NCBI GenBank assembly: GCA_964006375.1
Contig: OZ023269.1
Coordinates: forward strand, 7,433,926-7,497,925
Source of the DNA: Tillus elongatus
Lineage: Eukaryota > Arthropoda > Insecta > Coleoptera > Cleridae
Length of the DNA stretch: 64,000 nucleotides
Direction: 5' to 3'
The translations under genes and the position numbers were made by a program. Below are positions 1-10,656 of the stretch, one piece after another. How positions within the stretch are numbered: position 1 is the stretch's first letter; each line of letters starts with the position of its first letter. The notes beneath the pieces were generated by a model, which did not search any database, had not been told where the DNA came from, and was given only the letters and a program-made list of their open reading frames with translations.

Positions 1-1640
1 ATGATTGAAATCCATGGACCCAGAAGATATTTCAAACTTGTGGGCAAGGTTAAATTTATTCCTCTAGATATAGGTTTTATTAAATTCGGGAGTGATTTCG
101 AAGAATATAGAGTCAGGCGTGCGGAAACCCTAAACTGGAGCGAAAACATGAACCTTGATTTCTCAAAACAAGAACTGGAGGAAACGGTCAAATTAAGACC
201 TAAACGTAACGTTCCAGGCATCGTCGGGTTTCCGTCAGCGGAGTTGCAGCATTTACTGGAGGCTGTAGGGGACGAACTTTTAGAAGTGTTAAATGGCTGC
301 TTGATGGAGGAAGTTTTTCTGAGAATTTGGAAGCAGGCACGGTTGCGTGGTTACTCAAACCAGCGGGTGAAAGGCAAAGACCGGTGTGCTTGATACCCGT
401 CATCGGAAAGGTGTATGACAAGCTGTTCGCGACAAAACTGTCATACTACTTGGGGAGAAATGGAAGGTTGTCTGACAGACAAACAGCTTCCGCAAGGGAT
501 GCGGAACAATGGATGCGCTGGCTAAGATAGTGAACGGAATAAATAGGTGGACGAGGCTGGAGAGCATGTCCTGCTGGTAGCGTTGGACATTAACAATGCC
601 GTTAACTAGGCCTGGTACCCCATTCTGAAGAAACTACTGTCAGAATATGACTGTCCGGGAAACCTTGCGAAAGCGGTAGCCAATTTCCTGGAGGACAGGA
701 GCGTCACTTCTGAAGGAGTTACGAAAAACACCAGCAAGGGCTGTCCACAAGTATCATGTTTAGGCCCGATCCTGTGGCTATTTAAAATGGAGGACGTATT
801 TAGGAAAATCAATTCCATAGAACCAGATGAGGCGGAAGCAAAAAACTAGGTCCAGGCTTTTGCAACGGCGTCATCGAGAACGAAACTCGAGGCAGCTTGG
901 CAGCGTATCTGGGAGGCATGCTAGAAGAGGACATCGGCTCACGTACTGGAATATGCTTCCAAAAAGACGCATGGGTGTAGTTATTAAAAGTAAAAGATGG
1001 GTACACGGTGCACATGGCGGAATTGATCGCGGTGAGTACGGCAGTGGCAAAAGCCATCATTCTACAGGGTAAAACCATCAACATCGCTTCCGATAGCACA
1101 GTCGCCCTGGACATGCTCACCAGGAGGAATGAAGGAACGGCCGACAGCATCCACAGGAAGAAGCGAGAGGTGGAGCGCGCGGGAACAAAAATAAATCTGT
1201 GGTGGGGTACCGAGTAGTTCGAAAGTATCGCAAAGGCCGACGTGAGAGCAAAAGCCTCTAGACGTGACCCCTTACGTGACGAGAAGGAAGAGGCTCCGGT
1301 CACGAGTAGAATTTTGAACGTAGCTCCAAGGAGAAGACGAACGTAGAGTGGCAGAGGCATTGGGAGGAGGAGACAAAGGGTAGGACCACTTATCAATACA
1401 TGAAGAGCATAGGTGCGGACCTCAAGAGCTGGAGTCACAGGTTGGTGAGCTTGTTGACTGGTCGACTGGTCATGGGCTACTTTAGTATGTTTAACCTAAA
1501 TCCGGGAACGGGAGAATGTATGAGCGGAAAGTAAACGTTCGTATGAATGTGAGGAGGGTTCTATGGGTCTAAGGTATTAAACTACCTGCTGATTTTTGAG
1601 TGTGTGGAGGCGGTAGGGGTTCACTTGATGGTGCCCTCGA
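1..1640 (+). pseudogene. R1-clade-like non-LTR retrotransposon remnant (RT + RNase H)
   Basis: Translated pieces in shifting frames give, in order, an RT N-terminal region (about 190-360, with GFPSAELQHLLEAVGDELLE then WKQARL), the segment reading RPVCLIPVIGKVYDKL (about 381-430), RT motif A (ALDINNAVN then a stop, about 579-610), the motif B region (KGCPQVSCLGPILW, about 735-780) and an RNase H-like segment (AELIAVSTAVAKAI...IASDSTVALDML, about 1014-1120, then ADVRAKAS near 1237). This order fits R1/Jockey-type elements with a C-terminal RNase H. The space between the RT and RNase H is much too short, so an internal deletion is likely. There are at least three frameshifts and several stops, so it is dead. 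It may continue beyond the left window edge. It is not in rDNA context, where true R1 elements insert. Confidence 0.75.
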
Positions 1641-3106
1641 CTTCACAGTGTAGAAGGATACCATGGCCTAAAGTTTTCAGATGGAAAGGCAGGGGCTCCG
1701 GCCTCAAGATCATAAGCTGTCATCGAAATTGAATAAATTTGAGAAATTTCAAATCGGTTGGACATTCGGGAGCGAGTGAAAATTCGACCATAAAATGCTA
1801 TTGTCAGACAGCTGTCAAACTAAATAAAATCGTTTAAAAATACAGCTGAATTTATAGCAGTGGGTTGTTTCTTATACCTTTTTTTATAGACAATTAGAAA
1901 GTAAAAGTAAAAAAATTTATAAGGTTGTCTGGGAAACAAGCTATTTAGAACGACAATTAATTTATAAAAGTTTTATTCTCTGAAATTTAGCTTTAATTAA
2001 AGAGACCGTGTAATTTTTTTCCTGAGCAAAAGAAACCTGTACACCAGGCTTACAAAACAGTTATTGCATTCTTTTCCATAATAAGGTAAGATTATTACTA
2101 TTATAATGCCGATAAAAAAGATGAGTGTTGAAAGACAGTGATTTTATGAATAACCGACAGGTTGTGTGTGGGTTCAAAGTTGTAACGAAACCGTAAGGTG
2201 GAGGTACAAAGGTAATTTTAATATTAAAGGAAGTTGACTGAAATAAAAATCCTCTGCTGAAAAGTTCTAAATAGATAAAACAATTCACGAAAGTTTTTAA
2301 ATGAATTTTTTATACAGTTTCTGAAAGGATAATGAAGTAAGTAATTTTTCACCTTGAATAAGTAATTACTAATTAGTGTAATCAGACTAAACGCTTTACG
2401 AAACTTTAAAGAAGCTAAAAGGAGCATTTCCGTAATAAAGTGTTTTAAGGCAAAGAAATTAAATCAAACAAACTTTACACTATTGAAGTTCTAAAGCTTT
2501 TGATTCACCATTGCCATATGAAAGCAGTTATTCAAGAATCTTTTAAGTTGCGTCGCTGATGATTTTCGAAGTGATAACATTCAGACAAAACACAAAACAT
2601 TTTAGCAACAGAAAGAAAAAAAATTGTTCTATTTATTTTACAAACTATAAAATAAGCAGCTGGAACGTCAGTTAAAAGAAAAAAGGAAATATGTAAAGAA
2701 AAATATTTCAAAAAAGAATTTAATGTAGGAACATCGACAGTTACAAGTTTTAAGGATCACGAAAACTGTAAGACAAAGGACATACTAGATGAAATCAGTA
2801 TAAATAGATGTGGCATGTCGAGAGTAAGGTGACAAAAAATTGTAAATTTCAAGTGTGATCTGAGAAAAATGTATAGCGGAAGAGAACACTCTCGAAGGAA
2901 TTGAGCTGAAATGTTATTATGAAATCAACGAACAAATAAAGTAAGCAATACATACCATATCAATAGGGTACCTATGGTGGCAATCAAGCAAGCCCCAGAA
3001 TAGGGCGGTAATACAAGTGTACTTTCCCACATCACAAACCGAGAAAGCACAGATTGTTACAAACAACACAAGGCCGTAGAAAATTTACATGCTATCTTAT
3101 GTGATT
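1641..3106. other. AT-rich stretch, no gene recognised
   Basis: No convincing coding frame, repeat shared with the rest of the window, or RNA gene was seen. Short ORFs on the minus strand between 2061 and 2427 are low-complexity and AT-driven. Confidence 0.5.
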
Positions 3107-5235
3107 ATCCTGACCCCTCTGATATCTCGCAAAACGTCACCGAAATTATCCAAGCTGGCATGGAATTATTTATTCCACGTACACAGAAAACCTCTTCAGC
3201 CACTCAAAAGCCCTGGTTCTCTAAATCCTGTGACAAGGCCAGACTTGAAAAGATCAAAGCTCACAAAACGCTTCTGCACAATCCCAGTCAAGAAAATCGT
3301 CAAGCATTTAACGACGCAAGAGACCGCTATGTCCGCATTCTTTCTGACGCAAAAAACTCGTTTAATAACCACATCAAAAACAAAGTCCTCTCAAGCTCCA
3401 ACGGCAGCAAACCCTTCTGGACTCTTGCTAAATCTATTGGAAATAATTTCTGCAAAAGCACGTTCCCACCTCTTGTCTTAGGGGATGAAATTGTTTCTAC
3501 CGCCCTGGGCAAGGCTGAACTTTTAGGTTCGTTGTTCGCCAGCAATTCTAGTCTCAACCCACCTCCAAATGTTCAACCATCAACAGTCCCCAATGTCGCA
3601 CATAAAATGACGGATATCATTTTCAAAACTAAAAAGGTACGAAAGATGCTCTCTTCACTTAATACCAGGAAAGCCTCTGGCCTTGACGAGATCCCAGCAA
3701 TTGTTCTCAAAAATTGCGCACCAGAACTTGCTCCTGTTTTGACTCGTCTGTGTCAGATATCTTACAATAAAGGCATATTCCTTAGTAACTGGAAAACTGC
3801 TCGAGTACAACCTATCCCCAAGAAAGGATCTAAAGCGCTTCCTAGCAACTACAGGCCTATTTCTCTCCTTTCAGTCGTATCTTAAGTGATGGAAAAGTAT
3901 ATAAACACCGAATTACTGAAATTTCTTGAAAAACACAGTCTAATCCACGACAGGCAGTATGGTTTCCGTCAGCGCAAATAGACTGCCGACCTCCTTTCCT
4001 TTGTCACCCATTCTTGGAACAAGTCTATGGAACTACACGGTGAATCTCAGATTGTTGCTCTAGACATATCCAAAGCATTCGACCAGGTCTGGCACGCAGC
4101 GCTGCTTAATAAACTTCCGGCCTATGGCCTACCACCAAAACTTTGTACCTGGACAGCAAATTTCCTCTCCAACAGGAACATTTCTGTTGTTGTGGATGGC
4201 CATTCCTCTAAACTGTATCCAATTAATGCAAGAGTTCCTCAAGGTTCAGCTTTAGCCCCTACTTTGTTTCTTCTCCACATCAATGACTTCCTCTCTAGCA
4301 CATCCAACCCAGTTCACAGTTACGCGGACGACAGCACCCTCCACTCAAATATACAATATTCTAAGCCTGTCTCTTTAGCCGAATTAGATGAGGATCGCAG
4401 ACTCATGGAGGGTTCTGTCTCCGTGGATCTCCAAAAAATATTAGACTGGGGAAGTAGAAATCTTGTACAATTCAACCCCACCAAATCTCAGTCTAGCTTT
4501 CTTTCTCATAAGAGATACACCAGCCCTAGACCAATTACAATGAACAACCAAGTTATTTAAAGTAATGAATCCTTTTCTCTTGTTGGCATTTCTGTGGATC
4601 GAAATCTTAACTGGCACCAACATGTCACATCAATTGCAGAAGCGGCTGCTAAGAAATAAGGTTTCCTCTTCCGGGCTCGCAAATACTTTTCACCAGCTAA
4701 TATCTATACCTTATATACTTCACAAATAAGGCCAAACCTCGAATACTGCTCCCACATCTGGGGTGCTGCTGCCGCTTCTACACTCGCTATCCTGGACTCC
4801 ATTCAGAAGAGAGCTATACGTCTCATCGGTGACCCTACCCTCACCCAAAGACTGCCATCCCTTGCCCACTGACGTGCCGTTGGTGACCTCTCTCTCTTTT
4901 ATAGATATCTGCATGGGCACTGCTCAGAGGATCTTTCTTCCATAGTTCCTCCATCTGCTGCCCCCAACAGATCTACCAGGGGAACAGAGCGAATGCACGC
5001 TTTTACTGTCCAGGTTACCAGACATAGAACATCTTGTTATGCCCGCTCTTTTGTCCCAAGGACTTCCAAGTTGTGGAATTCCTTGCCGGCACATGTTTTT
5101 CCTTCTGCTCCGAACCTCCAAACCTTCAAGTCCAGAATTAACAAGTTGCCTCTTTCCTCCTTGTCAACACCCACGGTACGATAGTATTTAGGCTGTAAGC
5201 CCTCGTGGTGTGTTGTTAAAATAAAAAAAAAATAT
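3107..5235 (+). pseudogene. Non-LTR retrotransposon copy A (CR1/L2/Jockey group), 5'-truncated RT
   Basis: The frame starting near 3107 stays constant to the stop at about 5184 and encodes a linker, an RT and a C-terminal domain. Visible motifs are KASGLDEIPA (RT motif 0/1), ALPSNYRPISLLSVVS (motif 2), ALDISKAFDQVWHAALL (motif A), ARVPQGSALAPTLF (motif B), HSYADDST (motif C, catalytic YADD) and GISVDRNLNW, followed by a C-terminal block with RPNLEYCSHIW and SKLWNSLPAHVF. No RNase H follows. Stops at 3883 (TAA), 3979 (TAG), 4558 (TAA), about 4657 and about 4870 are all point changes; the frame is otherwise preserved. The 3' UTR is only about 45 nt and ends in an A-rich tail near 5220-5235. The 5' end is cut inside the linker, typical of incomplete target-primed reverse transcription. 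Confidence 0.9.
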
Positions 5236-5264
5236 GGCCAGAAAATATACCTGACATTATACTT

Positions 5265-5350
5265 CACTTTGCCTTGTCCGAGTGGTGAAAGCGACTGGCA
5301 TACCAACAAATAATCGTCTTCTAACGCGGGTTCGATTGCTGGTGATGACT
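5265..5350 (+). other. tRNA-like sequence, possible SINE head
   Basis: The stretch reads TTGTCCGAGTGGTGAAAG (A-box-like) and, about 50 bases later, CGCGGGTTCGATTGC (B-box-like). The spacing fits a class II (Ser/Leu-like) tRNA or a SINE head derived from one. A clean cloverleaf is not obvious, so an intact tRNA gene is unlikely. Confidence 0.35.
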
Positions 5351-5490
5351 CAATAAAGTCTGAAACTGACCACGGATTTGGGTTCCAGGGGTCCTAAATA
5401 GCGCTCATTTGAAGACATCTTTTTAAAATTAAATAGTCGGGATCTCCTCATTAGTGATTTTTTAAAAAGAAAATTCATTAAAAATACAAA
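5350..5490 (+). repeat. Family X, R-end module only
   Basis: It contains the R signature: ctgaaactgaccacggat, then ggggtcctaaatagcgctca, then gtcgggatctcctcattagt, and ends in a decayed hairpin near 5450-5487. There is no TA tract or core, so this is a terminal fragment. Confidence 0.75.
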
Positions 5491-5524
5491 AACAAGTGTT
5501 AATTACTTTAGAAACGTGAAGGAA

Positions 5525-6113
5525 AATAAGTGCACTTGGAGAAACCCAAAAGCACCACAACACTTATTTCAGAGAGATCGTTTCGGGGACAAAGTCAACA
5601 TCTTCAGAGGAAGATAAATTCTAAACTAAACAACTATCTACCGTGTATTTATATCGCGTCAAGGTAAACGAACTAGTGAGAAGTAAAATTGTCGTCCGAG
5701 AACGATCGTTTGTTTATTGTGTAGTAAAACTACGAGGTTGAAGACCTGCTTTAATCTTCTGGTCGACAAATTTATGAGCCCTTATCTAATATACGGATAA
5801 TAGGTTTAAAGGAACCGAGTTATTTAAGGAATCTGCACGTTCCGTTTCGATCTAGAAATTTACTATGTGGATATTGGATCAAGCCGACAAACATTTGGCG
5901 AAATAAACATCAACTCTGCTCATCTTTTTTAAATAGAAAACTAATACCGGGTGTTTGGCTCAACCTGTTAACACTCTAAAAAAAGATAAATAATTCAACT
6001 AAAATACTACCTAACAACTATATTTATATTGATGTAAAATTCTTCGTCACAGTATTTATATTGACTTCATAGATACAAATAAAACGAACAGATCTTCAAG
6101 TCGAGACAAACGT
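5525..6113 (-). repeat. Left inverted arm (pseudo-LTR) of the Penelope-like element
   Basis: Read on the minus strand it matches 7032-7630 with scattered differences. Shared landmarks include ccgggtgtttggctcaac, ggaaccgagttatttaagga and the outer end tgttgtggtg. It follows the C-terminal end of the GIY-YIG coding region, the expected place for a 3' pseudo-LTR. Confidence 0.85.
5570..5611 (-). ncRNA. Degenerate hammerhead-ribozyme-like motif
   Basis: On the minus strand the core CTGAAGATG ... CCCCGAAACGATC is visible. Stem II is broken (GTTG faces CCCC) and the palindrome ACGATCGT of stem III is lost (ACGATCTC), so it is probably inactive. The mirror copy at 7539-7582 is better preserved. Confidence 0.3.
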
Positions 6114-6191
6114 AGAGATTAGTATATGTATAAACCGAGTTATTGACATTAATTTATTATTCTACCAGACAAATTAGGAGTGTTTAAGCGG

Positions 6192-6878
6192 TCAAATGCA
6201 AAGTGAAAACAAAGGGCTCGAAATTAAAGATGCCCCACGATTCAATGAAGTTTTGTTCTTAATAGACCTTAATATAAAAATACTTTCTAATGAATCAGGC
6301 ATAGTTTGATGTCTAACGTTTTTGACAAGTTTCAAATTTTCTTTGTCAATGTGGTGATTATTATCCCATATATGTTGTGCCACACATGATTTGTCCACCG
6401 TACCATATCGTAACTGTGCGAGATGTTCATGAAATCTGGTGGCTATGTTTCTCCTAGTTTGACCCACGTATTTAAGATCGTAATCTTTGCAAATAATCTC
6501 ATAAATACCGGACATTTCAGTGACTTTGTCTTTGTCTTTCGTATTACCCAACAAATTTTTTAAATTACTTTTCGTCGAAAAAGTCAAATGTAAATCGGCT
6601 TTCTTAAAAATACTTTTCAAACCCTTTGTGATTCGTGGTTCATAAGGTAATCACACAAATTTGTTCTCTATTTTATCTTTCTTAAATGTCGTAGATTCAG
6701 ATATCATTTTCTTTGTTCTGTGTTTGTTAACAAATTTGTCTATTAAACCATCCGAGTAACCGTTATATCTCGCCACATTTTTTATGTATTTTAATTCTGT
6801 ATTAAATCTATTTTTTCTTAACGGAAATTTACACAATCTGTTTACCAAGAAATTTAAACCAGCCGTTATTTGACACAA
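6192..6878 (-). pseudogene. Penelope-like element C-terminal region with GIY-YIG endonuclease
   Basis: The N-terminal part (6651-6878) reads FLVNRLCKFPLRKNRF...ELKYIKNVARYNGYSDGLIDKFV, the linker after the RT in Penelope-like elements. One in-frame TGA near 6651 interrupts it. The next frame (6192-6620) reads GIYEIICKD...LKYVGQTRRNIATRFHEHLAQ, a clear GIY-YIG nuclease motif, followed by the WDNNHHIDKENLKLV segment. The endonuclease would nick the target for insertion. With a single stop it is one of the better preserved coding fragments here, but it lacks the RT. Confidence 0.88.
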
Positions 6879-6883
6879 ATATA

Positions 6884-7031
6884 TGTAAGGTTGAAGAATT
6901 TACTGAAAAACTAAATAGTCAATTTTATTCAATAAAATTTACCCACGAAATAGAAAACAACAATAAACTTTCGTTCCTAGATGTACCAGTTATTAAAAAT
7001 AAAAATAATGGCTCGCTTGAATTCGATGTCT
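6884..7031 (+). pseudogene. Penelope-like RT C-terminal fragment, inverted relative to its endonuclease
   Basis: The plus strand reads EEFTEKLNSQFYSIKFTHEI, then NNKLSFLDVPVIKN and GSLEFDVYT, which match the part of the Penelope RT just after the catalytic core (FLDV followed by the LEF.VYR block). It is cut where YRKPTHT would normally follow and runs directly into the right pseudo-LTR arm. It lies head to head with the minus-strand linker and endonuclease, with the junction near 6880. Confidence 0.75.
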
Positions 7032-7630
7032 ATACGTTTGTCTCGACTTAAAGATCTGTTGGTTTTGTCTGTATCTATGAAGTAAATATAAATACTGTCA
7101 CGAAGAATTTAACATCAATATAAATATAGTTTTTATTTAGTATTTTAGTTGAATTATTTATCTTTTGTTAGAGTGTTAACATGTTGAGCCAAACACCCGG
7201 TATTAGTTTTCTATTCAAAAAAAAGATGAGCGAAGTTGATGTTTATTTCCTCAGATGTTTGTTGCCTTGATCCAATATCCACATAGTCAATTTATAGATC
7301 GAAAGGGAACGTGCAGATTCCTTAAATAACTCGGTTCCTTTAAACCTATTATCCGTATATTAGATAAGGGCTCATAAATTTGTTGACCAGAAGATTAAAG
7401 CAGGTCTTCGACCTCGTAGTTTCACTACTCAATAAACAAACGATCGTTCTTGGACGACAATTTTACTTGTGACTAGTTCGTTTACCTAGACACGATATAA
7501 ATACACGTGAGCTAGTTGTTTAGTTTAGAATTGATCTTCCTCTGAAGATGTTGACTTTACCAACGAAACGATCGTAAGGTCTTTGAAATAAGTGTTGTGG
7601 TGATTTTGGGTTTCTTCAAGTATACTTATT
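7032..7630 (+). repeat. Right inverted arm (pseudo-LTR) of the Penelope-like element
   Basis: Inverted copy of 5525-6113. It ends with ctgaagatgttgac...gaaacgatcgtaagg and then tgttgtggtgattttgggtt. That tail recurs at 23871, 29718 and 31461, marking it as the 3' end of the element family. Confidence 0.85.
7539..7582 (+). ncRNA. Candidate hammerhead ribozyme in Penelope-like pseudo-LTR
   Basis: CCT-CTGAAGA-T-GTTG-loop-CAAC-GAA-ACGATCGT-A-AGG. The expected order is stem I 5' strand, CUGANGA core, stem II, GAA, a short self-complementary stem III, the cleavage-site base, and stem I 3' strand. The core has A at the variable seventh position and one extra base before stem II. Stem I is short (CCT/AGG). 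Penelope-like elements are known to carry hammerhead motifs with minimal stem III. Confidence 0.5.
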
Positions 7631-7896
7631 AGTGCTCATAACAGGTTGCAGTTTTCACAAAGTGAAGGAAAACATCATTATTTGAAAGAAAACTTGCCCA
7701 AAATAAAAACGGTGCGAAAAATTCCTCATTTCTTATTAAACTTAGGTTTCAATTTTTCTAAGTAAATAATGCAATTTTTTCAAAAAACTTATAATGTCAG
7801 GTACCAATTTTTTTAATCATCGTTTGAGTAGTAAGCAGGTCTATGGAAAAACAGCAAAAAAAAAAGGTTGTCATTTAAAAAAACTTATGATGATGT
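7631..7896. other. Spacer, no gene recognised
   Basis: AT-rich with A and T runs. It has no shared repeat apart from the Penelope-family tail at its left edge. Confidence 0.4.
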
Positions 7897-8830
7897 TCAG
7901 TAAGTGGTGGACGTGCCGCCACCTAGTTGCGGAACCAAGTAGTATGCTGTCACGCCAGCTCCAAATAACACAAAGTGTTAAAAAATAGAGACTGGATACA
8001 GCTAACTAACAAATTAGAAAATTGTCAGCCCTGGCCCATTTCTACCCCAATATAGGGACAAAGTATGTAAGACTCGATGCATTTTCGCAACAATTAGAAC
8101 CGTATACCGGTTTCGCTCTCATTAGAGCTCTTCAGTACGGCATACTAATTGTAGCAAAAATGCACCAAAAGTAATATGGCTATCATATAGCCAGTCTTAA
8201 AATACTCAGTAAGTGGTGGACGTGCCGCCACCTAGTTGCGGAACCAAGTAGTATGCTGTCACGCCAGCTTCAAATAACACAAAGTGTTAAAAAATAGAGA
8301 CTGGATACAGCTAACTAACAATTTAGAACATTGTCAGCCCTGGCCCATTTCTACCCCAATATACGGACAAAGCATGTAAGACTCGATGCATTTTTGCAAC
8401 AATTAGAACCGTAGAAAGAGCTCTTCACTACGGCATACTAATTGTAGCAAAAATGCACCACGCAAAAATGCAAAAATGCGGCACGTCCACCACTTACTGA
8501 GTATTTTAAGACTGGCTATACGATAGCCGTATTATTGGGGTAGAAATGGGCCAGGGCTGACAATGTTCTAAATTGTTAGTTAGCTGTATCCAGTCTCTAT
8601 TTTTTAACACTTTGTGTTATTTGAAGCTGGCGTGACAGCATACTACTTGGTTCCGCAACTAGGTGGCGGCACGTCCACCACTTACTGAGTATTTTAAGAC
8701 TGGCTATATGATAGCCGTATTACTTTTGGTGCATTTTTGCTACAATTAGTATGCCGTACTGAAGAGCTCTAATGAGAGCGAAACCGGTCTACGGTTTTAA
8801 TTGTTGCGAAAATGCATCGAGTCTTTTATG
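7897..8830. repeat. Quasi-palindromic cluster of a ~310-bp repeat (direct and inverted copies)
   Basis: The unit starts at cagtaagtggtggacgtgcc. Copy 1 is 7897-8206 and copy 2 starts at 8207, truncated inside. After about 8466 the same sequence runs in the opposite orientation: a short piece to 8509, a longer piece 8510-8687 and another from 8688 to about 8830. Shared landmarks on both strands are ggcccatttctaccccaata and aaataacacaaagtgttaaa. The whole is a large imperfect hairpin centred near 8470. No coding potential was seen. Confidence 0.85.
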
Positions 8831-8835
8831 ATGAT

Positions 8836-8962
8836 GTCACACTTCAGAATTAGGTGATGTCATAAATGTAATTTTTACGTCACAAGTTAGCAATTGAAAA
8901 CATAAAATTAACCTCTACGAGCGTTTTTCTTGAAAAAAATAACTGAAGCATTTATGAACTAT
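8836..8962 (+). repeat. Repeat Z, copy 1
   Basis: The block from atgatgtcacacttcagaat to about 8960 (gtcataaatgtaattttta, aaaattaacctctacgagcg) has a clear reverse-complement copy at 45232-45360. It directly follows the palindromic cluster and may be part of the same element. Confidence 0.65.
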
Positions 8963-10358
8963 GTTCCAAACTTTATCATTACACCGTACACCTATCTCAT
9001 GCTTCTCTCAATCTGATCGAACCATAATTTTGTAAAATATAAAACATCAAACAAGAACAACTTTTGTTAAATGACAACTCGTTAATCATGAAAAGCAGAA
9101 AATTAGTCGTGTTTAAACCTGGATGAATTTTTGCACAGCAAAGGTTTTTTAGCCAGTTTTGGTAAAAACTGCAATGCGCAGATTATTACTATCAAAGTTC
9201 GCTACCATAGCGCACTAGCTGCATGCAGACTTTCTAGATTTGATCAACTAATAAGGACAAATATGTAAACTTAATTTTATCTTACGTGCGATATTTGCAG
9301 TGTATGCCGGCTTTCTAGTGCATAACGTACATCTGGCAAATGTAAATACATAGCTTTAGAATTCGAGGTGTTTCATATCACTGTCAAACTGTGTTATACC
9401 TATTAAGTCGCTTTGCTTTATTTGTTCTATTCGCTTTAGTAGAATTTATTGATTTTGACTATCTTTAATTACATTTATACACAATTTAAAGGTCTAACTT
9501 CCTCAACTCAGCTCAATTCTATCAGAAGCTTTTCGAGGATGTTTTTGTGCCTTACCTTTAACCTAGTTTTCCGGGTACCTTAATTCCTTCCTGGGATATA
9601 TATTTTCTTACAAACACATTTAATGAAAGGGGAGTGAATAACTATTTTCAGCTATATTTCATGTGGAGTGCTATATCAATATAAGTAAAGGACACTCCAA
9701 AACTTACAATTGCTAGGAAATTTATTTCCTAGCCATGGAAATAAAAAAAGTAAACGAGCTGGTCTAAGCAGTGTTTCTGTGTTTGTGTCAGGGTTTTATT
9801 TTCCACGTTCTTTCTTATATGTGACGACTTAACTACAACTAATAAAAGTATGTATTATCTACGCTAAAGAACTTTTCCTAAGAACGTTTCCATTTTAGGC
9901 TTTAATGTACGAGGTTCAAACACAAAATGTTTTACATTTTCGGACAAAACAGACTAAAAAGCAGGTAAGTTTTTCCATAAAATTTCTACTCAAAATGATT
10001 GATGGCAGTGTTCAAGATAATACACAGCTTGTTTTCTGCTGTCATCTTAAACATTTTTGAGACACAAATTTGCTTTGGTACTCGCTCTTTCCGTTTGCTT
10101 TCATTCTGAAGAGACAGCTGTATAAACTACATATTGCCCCTTATTAACGAATTTTTAATACCAAATGTTCGCGCTGAAATGGTTAAAAAAAGCTCATTGG
10201 TCCCTATTACTTCTTTATTGTGCGTGTACCTACAAATTCAGATATAGTACCTGTGACTAATGGATTCGTCCAAACCTGTTTTCTCACAGACAATCGCAAA
10301 TTGAGACATAATTGCGGAATTTTTTGTATCCAGCTATGCTAAACGTTCAGACCAAATA
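8963..10358. other. No gene recognised; one decayed family-X end
   Basis: No coding frame of note. At about 9190-9232, tcgctaccatagcgcact followed by gctgcatgcagac resembles the family-X L end in inverted orientation, with several changes. The rest is unassigned AT-rich sequence. Confidence 0.4.
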
Positions 10359-10530
10359 ACTACTTTCAGCAAGATGGGGCGTCGCCGCATAATGGTGTTA
10401 ACGTTAGAAGCTTATAAAATAGTATATTTAGAAAAAGTGATAAAGAAAGTAAAGCTTTTGGAGGATCAGCGAGATATTGAGACCTCACAGCATTAGACCT
10501 TTTCCTTTCGACATATTTGAAGAATAGGTT
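10359..10530 (+). pseudogene. Tc1/mariner-superfamily transposase fragment
   Basis: The plus frame reads YFQQDGASPHNGVNVRSL, and after two stops DLTALDLFLSTYLKNRF. This matches the second and third catalytic blocks (QQDGA..H and SPDLTPLDFFLWGYLK) of the transposases at 45602 and 48537. The D of QQD and the D of ALD are present. The sequence before 10359 is too decayed to follow. Confidence 0.65.
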
Positions 10531-10541
10531 TATTTAAAAAC

Positions 10542-10643
<102 letters not shown>

Positions 10644-10656
10644 GTTTACGAAACAA

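Larger units (their letters stand above)
5525..7630. mobile_element. Penelope-like element in inverted (fold-back) arrangement
   Basis: Two arms of about 590-600 bp (5525-6113 and 7032-7630) are inverted copies of each other and flank about 0.9 kb. Inside are a minus-strand linker plus GIY-YIG endonuclease (6192-6878) and a plus-strand RT C-terminal fragment (6884-7031), so the two halves of one coding region face in opposite directions. Penelope-like elements have pseudo-LTRs and often sit in rearranged, partly inverted copies; the arms are best read as such pseudo-LTRs. Each arm carries a hammerhead-like motif near its outer end. The element cannot encode a full protein. Confidence 0.85.

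Noticed and set aside
809..1438. 209-codon minus-strand frame
   Set aside because: It lies opposite the R1-like RT/RNase H remnant, whose plus-strand motifs explain the region. The minus frame has no recognisable domain.
3089..3481. 130-codon frame overlapping the start of copy A
   Set aside because: It is a different frame over the retrotransposon linker. The frame matching copies B and D is the one from about 3107.
7897..8830. CRISPR-like array
   Set aside because: The repeats are ~310 bp, partly inverted and without spacers, and the DNA is clearly eukaryotic.
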